Shown here: in pieces, positions 26,914-39,000 of the stretch
Layout of the letters: each line of letters starts with the position of its first letter
How positions within the stretch are numbered: position 1 is the first letter of the stretch
Origin: Daphnia carinata
Lineage: Eukaryota; Arthropoda; Branchiopoda; Diplostraca; Daphniidae
Assembly: GCF_022539665.2 (NCBI RefSeq)
Contig: NC_081335.1
Location: 5,146,001 to 5,210,000, forward strand
Direction of reading: 5' to 3'
Length of the DNA: 64,000 bases
Notes under the pieces: model-generated
Told to the model about the DNA's origin: nothing
Seen by the model: only the letters and a program-made list of their open reading frames with translations
The model's database searches: none
Program-made: the position numbers and the translations under genes

Positions 26914-28189
26914 TTATTCAAAATTAGGCAGTTGAAATCCAGAAAAGTATCGATGGTGTAGTGCTTGTCTAGCAGATATCCTCTTATTTGGATCGTAAAG
27001 CATGAGTTTCTGACAAATAAATCAATTATTGGGTGATGACAAAAATTTGTAAACGAAAGGACAAACCATTAATAGGTTGAGACCATCACTGTCTAGCCTT
27101 GGAAACATCTCCTCGAAACTGGAGCCCGTCCACTTGGGAAATGAAGGCTTAAAATCAGGAAGCTGCGAGACGCCTGGCCAGCAGGTTTCGTCTGGGGTAC
27201 CCATTGTTCTAAAAATGCGGAAAAGTTGGTCAATCTCCGAATCACCGGGAAACAAAGCGGTGCGACCCTTTAGCTGTTAAAAGATGCATAGATAGAACAT
27301 AATGTAACAGCCATACAGCAAGAAACGAAAAAATGATTACCATTTCGGCGTAGATACAGCCAATCGACCAGATGTCAACAGAGGTAGTGTAGATTTTGGC
27401 TCCAAGTAAGACTTCAGGGGCTTTGTACCAGAGAGTAACAACCTCATGAGTGTAGGACCTTAATGGGAGTCCGAATGCTCTAGCCAAGCCAAAATCTGCC
27501 AGTTTCAATAGACCATTTTTGTTCACCAAGAGATTCTGAGGCTTTAAATCTCTGTGCAAGACCCTGTGGGAGTGGCAAAAGGCAATTCCCTTCAACATCT
27601 GCCAAAGAAAACTTTTCACTGCTTTTGGTTCTAGGCCGCAGGGCATGGAGTCCAACAATTTCTGAAAGCGATGCATTTAAGTCAGTTATTAAATGAACCA
27701 AAAACTTATGAAAAGCAATAAAACACCTTCAGATCTTGGTTAAGATATTCAAACACCAGGTATATCTTCTTGTCAACATGGACAACATCAAGGAGTTTGA
27801 CGACATGAGGGTGGTCAAGCTCTTTCAAAACGGTTATCTCTCTAATGGCTGTGCTTGGTACCCCTTCTGATTCCCTGTACAACAAAGAAAAATGTGCTGT
27901 GTAACTTTTCCCTAAACACGAATATTCCATGAGATACAATGGATGTTATTGAGCTAAAAAATTCAGATTAATTGCATCTGTGATATGTCATATAAACAGC
28001 ATTTCACAGACAAAATTATCTGAAATCAAAACTCCAGAAGCCAGACTGAATGCTCGACTATCGCAAAACTTACGATTCCAGTCGGATTTTCTTGAGAGCT
28101 ACTAGCTTGCCCGTCTCCCTGTCTTTGGCTTTATAGACAATGCCATATGTTCCTTCACCAATCTTTTCAATCTTCTGAAACTGGTCCAT
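26914..28189 (-). CDS. Cdk2: Cyclin-dependent kinase 2
   Basis: Exons 28189-28074, 27874-27727, 27661-27341, 27273-27067 and 27009-26914 join in phase (295 aa; human CDK2 is 298). The ATG at 28189 puts PSTAIRE exactly at residues 45-51, so it is preferred over an in-frame ATG at 28204 five codons upstream. Visible elements: Gly loop [14 protein letters not shown] with the catalytic Lys; PSTAIRE helix for cyclin binding; HRDLKPQN catalytic loop; [18 protein letters not shown] activation segment with the T-loop Thr; [20 protein letters not shown]; and [13 protein letters not shown]. The [11 protein letters not shown] and [10 protein letters not shown] stretches match CDK2 better than CDK1. It pairs with cyclin E/A to drive S phase. 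One oddity is WYKAPE where nearly all CDKs have WYRAPE. The gene is divergent from the mannosidase gene. Confidence 0.94.
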
Positions 28190-28204
28190 CTCATGCTCAT
28201 ACAT

Positions 28205-29164
28205 TTTGCCTAAAACCCAACACAAAGCACATTCGAGGTTAAAAATGTAATGGAGACACTGATTATCTTTGGTGAACTAACTAATGAACTTGATTCTTCC
28301 ACTAGCGATTCCAGAGGAGACAAAAAGCGGCTTCCTTGTTTCCACGCGTTCTGTCTGCCTTCCCGCCTTCGCTTCTCATTCGACCATTTGAGTTCCCGCT
28401 CATTTTTGTAAAAGCCCCTCCCCCCAGGCTTAACCAAGTGTTTTTTCCTTCTAGCTTTTACTTCACGTAATATACGATTATCAAAGGTCTTAAAATATTT
28501 ATTTTGTAAAGAAAGATACTAAAAAAGAAACATATTTAAGCATTTAAATAAAATAAGCCTCGTACGTAATTAAATTGTTTAGATTTTTATTTGTTAGAAG
28601 CTAACACCAGCTAGCGGTCGTCTGAAGCAGCCTATATTTTCACAGATTCACATTAAGCACTATATCTCAAAAATGCGTCTGCCCCAACCTGATCTAATAT
28701 AAAGTAGTAGTGCCATATCGAGTTTCGTCATGACAATACAGTACAATTTTATTGATGTACTGTACTAGCAAGAAAATCGAAGATATAACACAATTCAATC
28801 CATCGTTCTATTCCATACTCTGAGTGTTATTTTCAAAACATTGTTGAAAATGGTAGGAAAGTTCAAACTCTTAAAATTTTTTGTTGCCCAAAGAAACAGA
28901 AACTATCGCTTGTACAAACGCAGCTGAAACCTTTATCAGTAGATCACGTGGCAGTTCGTTAACTAGCCTGGGCTGGACATCAGGTGTAAGGTTGTTTGTT
29001 TCATGGGATGCTAGCCGCATGTGTTCTGTCGCGTCGTGTGGAGGTTTATTACTTTATTCTAACGTACCACATTGACACCGACTACATTCTTTTGGCAATA
29101 CCTTAATCGAAGCCCCTACCTTGCATGTTCGCGACGTGCCGAGTCGAACGATCAGGGGAAAAAA
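28205..29164. promoter_or_regulatory. Divergent intergenic region, Cdk2 / mannosidase
   Basis: About 1 kb between the two divergent start codons, containing both 5' leaders and presumably both promoters. No conserved element could be assigned by eye. An in-frame ATG for the mannosidase at 29072 lies here. Confidence 0.4.
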
Positions 29165-30736
29165 ATGAGGGTTATTCGTGCTAGATTAATAGGCAGGTGT
29201 TTCTTTGCGTTTTGCCTTTTAATTATTAGCTATTGTGGTGCTATGTTGTGTCTGTTTGATACTCAAGCCATTTCCGATAGTATCTTTTTTGCTTCTCTGT
29301 TATCGAGGCGAGGAACAGTGATAGTACAGGGCGGTGACGACGCAGATCCGGATGTTCGGATCAAACGAGAACATGTGAAGAGTATGATGAAACATGCTTG
29401 GAACGGTTACGTTCAGTATGCCTGGGGAGCAAATGAACTCTGTCCTATCAGCCGGAAACCGCATAATGATTCTATTTACGGCTCTGCCCGATTGGGTGCT
29501 ACTATTGTAGACAGTCTTGATACTCTCTTTATCATGGGAATGATGGACGAATTCGACGCTGCTAGAGATTGGGTTGAAAATGACATGAACTTGGATGAAG
29601 CCAACGTTGAATTATCTCTTTTTGAAGTGAACATTCGTTTAGTTGGCGGTCTTCTAGCTGCGTTTGCTTTGACTGGCGACAACTTGTTTCGTCAACGAGC
29701 TGAAGAGGTTGCTAAGAGAATGCTGCCAGCTTTTGACAACGTCACTAGCATTCCTAATGGACGGATCAATTTGAGCGCTAAAACCAGTTCTGGGGGTTGG
29801 CCAGTTCTAGCGGAATGGGGCACCTTAAGCCTCGAATTTAACTATCTTAGCGATGTGACCGGATCAGGTGTGTATCGATCGCACATCCGCCGGATATACG
29901 AGACGACCATAAATTTGATGGTTAACATGGATGGCCTTTATCCTGTGAATATCCGAATGCGTAAAAACAAGACAAAATACGACGTCGATGACACCCGAAT
30001 TCATTGGAACAATTTCGATAAGTACACCCTAGGGGCTGCTGGGGATTCATTTTACGAATACTTGCTCAAAAGTTGGTTGCAAAGTGGCAAAACGGATGAC
30101 AAATCTCTGGCGCTGTATCTCCAAGCGGTCAACGGCGTATTTAAAAAGTTGGTTAGGACTTCCAAAAAAAGCAACTTAACCTTTCTGGTTGAAATCGAGT
30201 ACGAACGTGAACAAACTGTTATGGGACATCTGACCTGCTTCGCTGGAGGACTATTTGCACTTGGCGGTAAAACCCTTGGACTCGAGCGTCACGTGGAACT
30301 GGGTGCTGCCTTGACGTCTACCTGTCACCAATCTTACGTGCGGACCCCAACCAAGTTGGGACCAGAAACATTTGAGTTTACTGACGATCTGGAAGCTGAA
30401 GCCGACAAGAATGGAGCGAAATACTACATTCTTCGACCAGAAGTAATAGAATCTTATTTCATTTTATGGCGCCTCACTCACGACCCGCGTTACCGACTAT
30501 GGGGATGGGAGGCTGTGGAGGCGATTGAGAAACATTGTCGCATTCCCACCGGTGGTTACAGCGGGCTAAGAAATGTCGACAGTGCCAAACCAGATCACGA
30601 CGATGTTCAGCAAAGCTTTTTCTTGGCTGAGACTCTCAAATATCTGTATTTACTTTTCAGCGATGATAGTTTGATTGCACTCGACCAGTGGGTTTTCAAT
30701 ACCGAAGCTCATCCTTTGCCTATTAAAGGAGTGTAA
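29165..30736 (+). CDS. GH47 mannosyl-oligosaccharide alpha-1,2-mannosidase, Golgi type
   Basis: A single uninterrupted frame of 523 aa. The chosen ATG puts a type II signal anchor (CFFAFCLLIISYCGAMLCLF) about 12 residues from a basic N-terminus, as in Golgi mannosidase IA/IB; an in-frame ATG at 29072 would add 31 residues. The catalytic GH47 domain begins near REHVKSMMKHAWNGYVQYAW. It shows GATIVDSLDTLFIMGM, SLFEVNIRLVGGLLAAF, GDSFYEYLLKSWL, MGHLTCFAGGLFALGG, KYYILRPEVIESYF, DDVQQSFFLAETLKYLYLLF and the terminal Ca2+-binding NTEAHP. The two family disulfide cysteines (TCHQSY and KHCRIPTGG) are present. It trims Man9-5GlcNAc2 on N-glycoproteins in the secretory pathway. The stem is short compared with the human enzymes (about 650 aa). 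It is the only conserved multi-hundred-residue enzyme here without introns, so it may derive from a retrocopy. Confidence 0.93.
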   Translation: MRVIRARLIGRCFFAFCLLIISYCGAMLCLFDTQAISDSIFFASLLSRRGTVIVQGGDDADPDVRIKREHVKSMMKHAWNGYVQYAWGANELCPISRKPHNDSIYGSARLGATIVDSLDTLFIMGMMDEFDAARDWVENDMNLDEANVELSLFEVNIRLVGGLLAAFALTGDNLFRQRAEEVAKRMLPAFDNVTSIPNGRINLSAKTSSGGWPVLAEWGTLSLEFNYLSDVTGSGVYRSHIRRIYETTINLMVNMDGLYPVNIRMRKNKTKYDVDDTRIHWNNFDKYTLGAAGDSFYEYLLKSWLQSGKTDDKSLALYLQAVNGVFKKLVRTSKKSNLTFLVEIEYEREQTVMGHLTCFAGGLFALGGKTLGLERHVELGAALTSTCHQSYVRTPTKLGPETFEFTDDLEAEADKNGAKYYILRPEVIESYFILWRLTHDPRYRLWGWEAVEAIEKHCRIPTGGYSGLRNVDSAKPDHDDVQQSFFLAETLKYLYLLFSDDSLIALDQWVFNTEAHPLPIKGV

Positions 30737-31161
30737 ATCCACTATTTCGACCTGCTTCTGCCAGCCAATTCAATTAACTTTTATTATATTACACTGTTCC
30801 CAGAAACTTACAAATATAGCGTTTTAAGTGTTATTTATACTTTATCTTTCTGTCTCTGGGATAATTGGTTAGAGATGAAAACAACTCGTTGTTTTCGAAA
30901 TTTAAGTTTAACGAGTACACAAATTTTATCGTAATTGGGAAAACCGCACCTCTGAAACAACAAATGTTATTTACATGCTTGGTCCGAATCTTAAGTTTGC
31001 TTCGACAGATAATGCGTAATCAGCTGCTCGATCAGCTGTTTCGATTGTTGACACAGTTTCAGGCAGAACCCCGCGTCGGCAGCCAACAGCTACTATATAT
31101 AATAGTTTCATAGTGCATTTCTTTCAGAGTTTCCTCTGACTAACAAGTAGTTTATTAGAAA
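30737..31161 (+). other. Intergenic gap, mannosidase to acyl-CoA dehydrogenase
   Basis: A 425-bp region holding the mannosidase 3' UTR and the acyl-CoA dehydrogenase promoter and leader. No additional gene is seen. Confidence 0.4.
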
Positions 31162-33104
31162 ATGATTTCTGTTACAAAAAATACTTTCTGTTTGAAAAAG
31201 ATATTGGCAGGAAATTCATTTTCAAGGTACTGTGCGCTATTTACATATTGAAAGGCAGTAATGCTCGAATGTTGTTTATTTTAAAATTTATTAATTGTCC
31301 ATTCTCTGTAGGGTGAGCTCTTTGCTTTCTGCCTCTGGTTGTGGCAATGTTTCTGCCAATGCTTCATTGCATTCTGGATCAAATGATTCATCAAAAATGC
31401 ATAGACCGCCTACAGCAAAAATGGGTAAAATGACTGATATTGGATCTCGATCATTGTTTAGCCCAGAGCAAGATGCATTCAGAGAGTCTGTGAGAAAGTT
31501 CTTTCAAAAAGAAGTTATACCTCATAACAAAATGTGAGTTGGATTTCGAACAATCACGTGTTTAGCTGATTTAGCAGATGTTAAAGCAGTTGTGACACCA
31601 TATTGCAGATGGCAAGAGCGGGGCTATCCTGATAAAGAAATCTGGGAAAAAGCTGGAGAATGTGGTATGTTAGGAATAACTATACCAGCAGAACATGGTG
31701 GGATTGGTGGTTCATTTGTTGATACATCCATTGTAATAGATGAGACGTAAGAAAAGCAAACAAGGATAGAAATCATTGGCTGTCTAACTAAAAATTTTTC
31801 TCCCTTAGAGGCTATGCTAATACAAGTGGATCAGCATTTTTCCTTCATTCTGATATTATCATGCCCTATTTTAGCAAATATGGAAATGAAGAGCAAAGAA
31901 AAAAGTATATTCCAGGTATGACTGCCGGTAAAATAGTTTCGGCTATCGCCATGACTGAACCAGATGCGGGAAGGTACAGCATAAATTTTGCAATTCCTAT
32001 TGACTGTTCCTACTTCATTTTACTCTTGTCTTCTCTCTCCTCTCATTGCCTTTCTAATGAAAGTGATCTCCAAGGAATCAAAACATTTGCGAGGAAGGAC
32101 GGATCAGATTACATATTGAACGGATCCAAGATGTTCATTACTAGCGGCTGGTTAGCCGATGTATTTATAGTGGTGGCAGTTACTAACAAAGAGGCGAAAT
32201 CTGCTGCTCATGGTATCAGCTTGTTCATTGTTGACGCTGACACTCCGGGTTTCAAGAAAAGCTGGCTTATGAAAAAAATTGGCAATGGAGCCTCTGTAAG
32301 TTTTTATATTACTTAGTTGGCAATAGCTCATCCGAACTGTCACACGTGAATTCAAATTTTATTTGTGCTTGTTATCACAAGGACACGGCGGGTCTATTTT
32401 TTGAAGATGTTCGCCTTCCTGCCAGCGCTCTGCTGGGACAAGAGAACAAAGGCTTCTACTACCTAATGAACGAATTGCCGCAGGAGCGTTTGACCATTGG
32501 CATTCACGCTACCGCTCACTCTGAATACATGTTCGAGGAAACCAAACAATACGTGATGCAGCGAAAAGCCTACGGCAAAACCCTTTCAAACTTGCAGGTT
32601 CACGGACATACACTTTCACGCAATCCTATAATCTTTCATTTATTCTTTCTCTTTACTTTATCCTGTAGACTGTTCAACATAAACTTGCCGAGATGAAAAT
32701 GGATATTTGCGTAGTACGGTCTTTTATTGACGAGTGTATCGCGCTGCACGTTGAGAATCAACTCGACTCCCAAATGGCTTGTATGGCGAAAATCTGGTAC
32801 TACTTCAACAACACTCTACACGGCTTTATGCCTTACAGTTGTCCTTGCCCTCAGCGCTTCTTTCTCCTTACTGATTCCACTCGCATTTTTGCGATTTTTT
32901 GTTTCTCTTTCTCACAGTGCCTCAGATTTAGTCAACAAGATAACTTACCAATGTTTACAGTTACATGGAGGTGCCGGATACCTTTCCGACACTCCTGTAG
33001 CCCGAACCTTCCTTGATGCTCGCGTTCAAACCATCTACGGCGGAAGCAATGAGGTGCTGAAAGACCTTATTGCTCGGCAAATCCTCGCGCCTGCCAGGAA
33101 ATGA
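31162..33104 (+). CDS. ACADL: Long-chain-specific acyl-CoA dehydrogenase, mitochondrial
   Basis: Eight exons in phase: 31162-31226, 31312-31533, 31609-31746, 31809-31973, 32064-32295, 32382-32597, 32669-32796 and 32918-33104 (1353 nt, 450 aa). The Ser/Lys-rich N-terminus looks like a mitochondrial presequence. The N-terminal domain has RSLFSPEQDAFRESVRKFFQ and GGIGGSFVDTSIV. The middle domain has AMTEPDAGSDLQGIKTFARK and MFITSG, the FAD/substrate-binding region. The C-terminal domain has LFFEDVRLPASALLGQENKG, LPQERLTIGIHATAHSEYMF (Glu in the helix G position used as catalytic base in LCAD), QLHGGAGY, and VQTIYGGSNEVLKDLIARQI. It catalyses the first step of beta-oxidation of long-chain acyl-CoAs, passing electrons to ETF. 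At the exon 7/8 junction a Cys replaces a Trp conserved in human ACADL. This could mean a small splice-site error in my model. Confidence 0.92.
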
Positions 33105-36070
33105 TCATAACGTAAAAAAACGAACAAATATGTCGTCAAAGTTTCAGCACGGTATTCCACTTTGCCCTTCTTTGAATTAATCCAAGCTTCAACTAATTTT
33201 AAATAATGACATAATCAAGTTTAAACTAGAAAATGTTCTCCTTAGAGTATTCCCCGAGTCCGTCTTTCGTCATCCGATACAGCTTCTCCCTTTCTGCGAC
33301 TTCCACAATGGCTTTCGCCGGAGGCCGAACCTTCGAGAAAGAAAAAGAAAGGAGAAAAACCGAAAAACTGATAACAATTTAAAAAAATATTTTTCCCATT
33401 CCTCAAAGTGCCTGAAAGAATATAAGACGACATGGGTGGTTAGACTAAAAAAAGCTGAAGATGCGAATTCGTGTGAAATGACTAAACGCGGTGTTAAATG
33501 CTCCCCGAAAACGCAAAACCCGTTTCTCTTAGGTAACGGGTGAATAGAAAAAAAAAACTGAAAGGGAGACAAAGTAAAAAAAAAGGAAAGAAAAAAAAAA
33601 TGTTGTTGCATCAGAGAAGCCCCACGTGTTTACCCGCCGAGAGGCGCTGCATGTTTCCATTTGTGCCAAAGCGGGAATCAAATCAAAACTCACATAGATT
33701 AATGTTATTTAAAAAATGTTTGTTAAACTCGTGTAATCTTAACGAAAAAATTCTCCTAGGTATTTAAATTGAATGTTATTCGTTTGTTAATTTGTAAGTG
33801 TTTTTTCCTGATGCAAATTCAGTTTCGTCTCTGTACTGACTGTTGTAGTTGCAGGCGGAGCTTGAGAGTCCTATAGTCTGCAGGGGATGGGGTGAGCGTG
33901 GGCTAAAATGGCGCTGGCTGCCTGGCTTGGCCCCACCCCCTTGGCATCGCTGTGTACTTCGTTTGCTTTGGGTGTGTGTCTATGTGTGTGCGTGTGTGTA
34001 TGCTGGGAAAAGCCTGCCAACGTTGGATGCCAAGCCATTGCTTGTCTCTCTCTCGAACCGTCACGTTGCCGTCCCATAGTTCTTGCCTGCGGAGTTTATA
34101 TGTGCGCGTTCTTTCATTCGGCAACCCCATCTGAGCTGCGCCGTACCACCCCGTGTGCTGGAGAAGGGGAGGGGAAGCGATCGTCATCGCTAGTTGAGCT
34201 CAGTCAGTAGTACCGAAAACGAAGTGGTGTTACTGTAGTGTGAGCCTAGTCGCAAGAGAGCGCTTCCTCCGCTCTACCCAAGCTTTGGCCGCCATTGTGA
34301 ATCCGCGCCCCTGTGTGTGTCTATACGAGTGAGGAGGGAGGGGGACAGAAAATATAGTTTGAGAACGTTTTCTATCACCGACGCCATTGTGAATCGGGTG
34401 TCGGCATCTCGTTCTAAAAAAGAGGAAATTCGCCACTAGTGTTTGTGTCTGTGTTCATGACGTTTTTTGTGTGTTTCTTGGGCCTTCATCGTGAGTGGAT
34501 TAATTCTGAAAACTAAAAGGTGAGTTGGATTTGTGTGCAAGCGTGGTCTCCCCTAGTACCGTAAGGGGCGGGAGCGGCCCCTAAGCTTTTGTTCGCGCGC
34601 GACGGCTTCACCACACTCCACGTCCTTCGTGCTGTCGTGTATTTGGCAGTGGCGCGGTTCTAGCCCGGACTAGCTTTTCTCTTTTTGGCTATAGCACTAG
34701 ATGATGTAAAATAAGCACGCCTTCCTACTACCCGCTGTAACATAGAGAAATTCAGTAGGAATTGACACGACTCGGATTCCGAGCCAAGAATCTGGAGGTT
34801 CTAAATAATTTCCCCCCACTTTTTTAGTAGCCAGACATTTAAAAAGAAATCCAGGCCCGTTTTCTAGTCACGTGGGGTAATCCCGAAATTGTTTCTTCTA
34901 TGCTTCCGATTTTCTCGTTCTCCTTTTTTTTTTTGACACGAGATTGAGTTTTATTTTCACCCATAGAAATAACGGTTGTCGATTGGTTTTCGATCTCACA
35001 ATCGTCTGACGCAACGTTCGACGCTGTGCTGCTGTTATGCAGGGAATCTGTCGGATGTTTTATTAAATTTTTGCTTTGTGAGTCAGTGCTTGTTTTTGGG
35101 GCAAATGGTGGCGTGGAAAGATAGATACCAAGGGCTGGGCTTACATCAAATGCGGGCATTGACTGAACAATAAAAACAGCGTCATATCTTCTCTCCTACC
35201 AAACTGTGGACACACGGCAATATTTCCTTATGCCAAGAAAAAAGAAAAACAGTTGTGTACATGTTGAGTGCGACGAGTAGAAAGCAGGAAGTAACGTTTA
35301 TTATTTATCTTTGCCAGTCGGAACACGTTTTCTTGAGGGAGGGTTGAAACCTTGACACATCAAGTCGAAAGGAGGGTTGTTTTTCAATACTGTGTTTTCT
35401 AATGGCATTGGATGTAAGGTGCAGACCTTCAACCTTGAGGAATAATTCTATCCAATACCGTATGACTGGAAGAAAATCAATGTCTTGGCTTGTTATTAAT
35501 AAAAACCCGTGGAAAGGGGGCCAGAAAAACCGGTCCATCTACTCCTAGAGTGTGTCTCTGGTGCCTCCCTTCTACGAGAGAGCGAGCGTTATTGATCACG
35601 TCTAGAATTTTACGTAAAAGATAAAACGCGATCAAGGTTTTCACGTTTGATTTGTTGGAATTTTTGGGGACACGTTTCTCGATATCGCCTCCTAATTAAC
35701 TTGTTTCTTACAGGTTGCCACGGTTTGGAGTTATGGAAGAAATTGAGCAGGCGTTCTAAGAGCGAACAAAACAGTTTGTTAACGTAAACAACGATGGGAT
35801 CGTGTCGTCGTGGATGTGCGTGCAGCATCGACAGCTGGATCATCAGCTCGGCTGGATGGGCTCCGACGATGAAGTGGCCATCAACGCCATGAAATGTGCG
35901 TCAGTGTCGTTGGTCTACAGCCTCCTCAGTGTCCATTGCGCAGTAGCGGGAAACGCAGCGGAAGCAGCATCAACCAACAACAATCCATTCGTCGACATAG
36001 TACGGAGAACAGGAGGAGTAGGTGGTCCGGCCGGCTCGTCTGGTCTCTCAGCGGCCCGGCAGCGAGTGCC
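33105..36070 (+). other. Intergenic region and non-coding 5' exons of KANSL1
   Basis: After ACADL comes about 0.7 kb of AT-rich spacer. From about 33850 the sequence becomes GC-richer, with a (TG)n stretch near 33970-34000. A probable non-coding first exon ends at the donor AAAAG/gtgagt near 34519, and a second non-coding exon starts at the acceptor after 35713 (ttgtttcttacag). Short upstream ORFs precede the start codon. No other gene is visible in between. Confidence 0.5.
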
Positions 36071-36086
36071 ATGGCCCCGGCCTTGA
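35814..36086 (+). promoter_or_regulatory. Overlapping upstream ORF in KANSL1 leader
   Basis: An ATG at 35814 opens a 90-codon frame that runs past the KANSL1 start at 36071 and stops at 36086. Ribosomes that use it would bypass the main start, so it could lower KANSL1 translation. The peptide has no recognisable family. This is a possible regulatory uORF rather than a proven gene. Confidence 0.4.
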
Positions 36087-39000
36087 CTCAGGCCACACCG
36101 CATCAGCGTTGTTGCCCTCTCAATAGCAACCCGAACGTTCCTCCTAGTTTGACATTACTCCCGAAATCCCATCATTCGTCTTTGTTGAAAGACACTCGTG
36201 AAGTGTGGCCGTCTCGTTGCTGCGGCACGAACGGTTCAGTGAAAACAACAGACATTCGTAGTCCGCGAAATAGTAGCAGCAAGTGTCGAAGGAACTCTGG
36301 TGGTGTAGGGGTAGCCGTTAGCGGCAAAGAAATAGCTCGATCGGAAGATCTGACCAAGAGTCGGGGCGGCCAGGGCGGTGGGGTCGCGGACGGCCAAGGA
36401 GCCCTGGATCCGCCACCGGCCATTGTCAAGGCTCTGGCGGCACCCGGTCCGCCCCCGACGATTGGCCAAGGCACCGATCTGGCGCACACCATCACATCGG
36501 CAGCAGCCGTTGCGCCCAGATCGTCTCCGCCCAGTAACGGCGGTGGTAGGGGAACATCGCCGGCACTCAACGGCAACGCCAACATGGGCCTGCATCCCAC
36601 AGCTCCAGGGGATCGAATGGATCTCGATTCCCCACCTTTGGTTGTTCAAACGGCCGGCAAGACACCCGAATGGTCTGCCACGACGACGGCGACTACTACC
36701 TCTTCCTCCACTACCACTGGCACCACCACGATGGTAGACGGAAATCTCGAAGTGGGCGAAGAGGCTGAAGCCAGCGTCCAGGACATTCTCGATGCCATCA
36801 AAAGTATGGAAGTGGAGCAGTGCGCCGACATTGGCCTCTCGGCCGCAGAGCAACAATTGCTTCGCGATGCGGCCGCTGCCGTCATGGAGGACGTTGCTGC
36901 CCTGCCGGTCAGCGGAGAGCCTACGCCGGTGGCCGTGGTCGACAAGGAGGCCGAAGTGGAGCGCCGACTGAATGAGGCTCGTGTCAAACAGCAGCAAATC
37001 GAATCGAGGTGCCAGACGCTGTTACGGCGGGCCGGAAGGCTCCAATCGCGTCACGTCGGCCGACACGTGGCCGATCAGGTGGCGCATTTCGTGACGTATG
37101 CCAAAGAGACGCTTTCTATTGGCGGCAAAGGTCGTGGCGGTCCTCATGGCGCGGCCGAATCCAATCTCTACGGATGGGCAGAAGACGGACGACTTCCCAC
37201 GCGCGAAGAAGTTCGTAACATCCCAACTGCAACATTAGTCAACCTTGTTAGTCGACTTCAGGCTCCGCCCGTCTCCTATCTGAGCAACCGGCGATATTTC
37301 GGTCTTTCCAATCGTTGCGCGGCTCCATCGGCTGGCCAGCAACAACAGTACCAGTCTTCTGCCAGCCACTACAATCGAACAGGTCGGCAGTTGAGCAGTC
37401 AGATGGCTGAAACGTTGGAAGAAGTGGCCGGCCTTTGGGAGGCGCAGCTTCGTTATCTGCAGCGTCACGACGATCCGGACGCAACGGAGAGCAGTTCCGG
37501 TGGTGAAAGTGACGATGAGGCTGCCCCTCCCGCCGCTGTCGAGCCATTCATGCCCACCCCGACCTCAAGTACGACCAACGAAACGGGAGTTGCCGATAGT
37601 AGTACCACTGCTGCTGCTGCATCTGCTCCCAGTCACGCAGGTTCAACACCTTCCACCCCGGTCACCGGCATGCCAACGCCGGCACCGAAACCCGTCTCGA
37701 CGTAAATATATTTCTGTATCATTTTCTTTATAATCAAAAATCAAGACGTTTCCAAGGTAAACGGATCCCATTTCCACCCGAGCTCATGTTGCCGTGCCAT
37801 TGCTACTACCCAGGAGGCGAACTAATATTGTCAAGGCATTTTTATGTGGACTGTGGATCGATGAACGTGCCATCTTGGGTCGTTGTTCGCCACTTTTGTC
37901 GGCTCGGTTGCCTTGCACGAGGCGTTGCCAAGAAACGAAACTATTTTTATTTATCTAGCGTATTACTTGGATCAATAGTCTACAGCATCCACTATATCAG
38001 TTTGAAGACACTAATCCCGTCTTAGGGGGGAACTAAAAGACAAAAAGAAAATATATAAAAAACAAATAATAGTAAAAAGTAAGTAGATATTAAACGTTTC
38101 TATTGATTTTTTTGTGACAGGTATCAGCGGGCTGCATGGAGATGGGCCCGCGATCGAGCAGCAGTTGCAGCCAGGTGGTCTTGGTTGCAGGCGCAAGTGT
38201 CGGATCTCGAGTACCGCATCCGCCAACACACGGACGTCTACCGGCAATTGCGCGCGGCCAAAGGGCCCGTCCAGTTTGCGCCACCCAACGGACTGACGAC
38301 CAGTACAGCGTCCAGCCCGGTCAAAAGCGAGCCCAGTAGTTGTAGTGCAGATACGGCCGAAGCAGAAGCCACGGCTTCGTCTCCTTCATCTTCCAGTCGA
38401 ACTCGACCGTTGGTCAGCATGGCTGGAACCAGTTGCAGCAACAGCAGTGGTAGCAACAACAATGGTTTCCGCCATCGTCGGTTGATCCGAGCCTCGCAGA
38501 TCGCGGCGGGAAGCGGTCGCAAGCCGAGCCGCCATTCGTCGACGGTCCGTTGCTGCTGTGTCATGTCGCGTATTTACACTCCGTGCGTCCTGTGCAACGG
38601 CAAGAACAATTATCTGCTGCCGGTCGATCCGGACGGGATGACGCTCAGGGAGCGCATCGGCTTGACGGACCGCGGTTTCCATCCGGTTCTCTCCTTGCCG
38701 CAAGACATTCCGTTGAGCGCCCACGTCGATTCGCTTCTCAAATCGGGCGATTGGCGCCCACCGCCACCTCCCACTTCGCATCAGCACGTTCCACGCGGAA
38801 ACTTAAACAGTCGGCGTTCCAGCTTGAAGGCGACACAAGAGGACGATAGTTTACTGGTTCCCGGTTCGGCCAAACGAAAGTCCAATAACAAAAGGAAGAC
38901 CAAAACGATCGACGGCGGCAGCGAGGACGGCAAACTGGACAGGAGAAAGGCGTTGATGAAACGAAGGAAGCGCTCGACTTTGTCGACTGATGTCCAGGAT

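Noticed and set aside
29072-29164. Upstream in-frame ATG extending the mannosidase by 31 residues
   Set aside because: The extension has no similarity and would move the signal anchor away from the N-terminus expected for type II Golgi enzymes.
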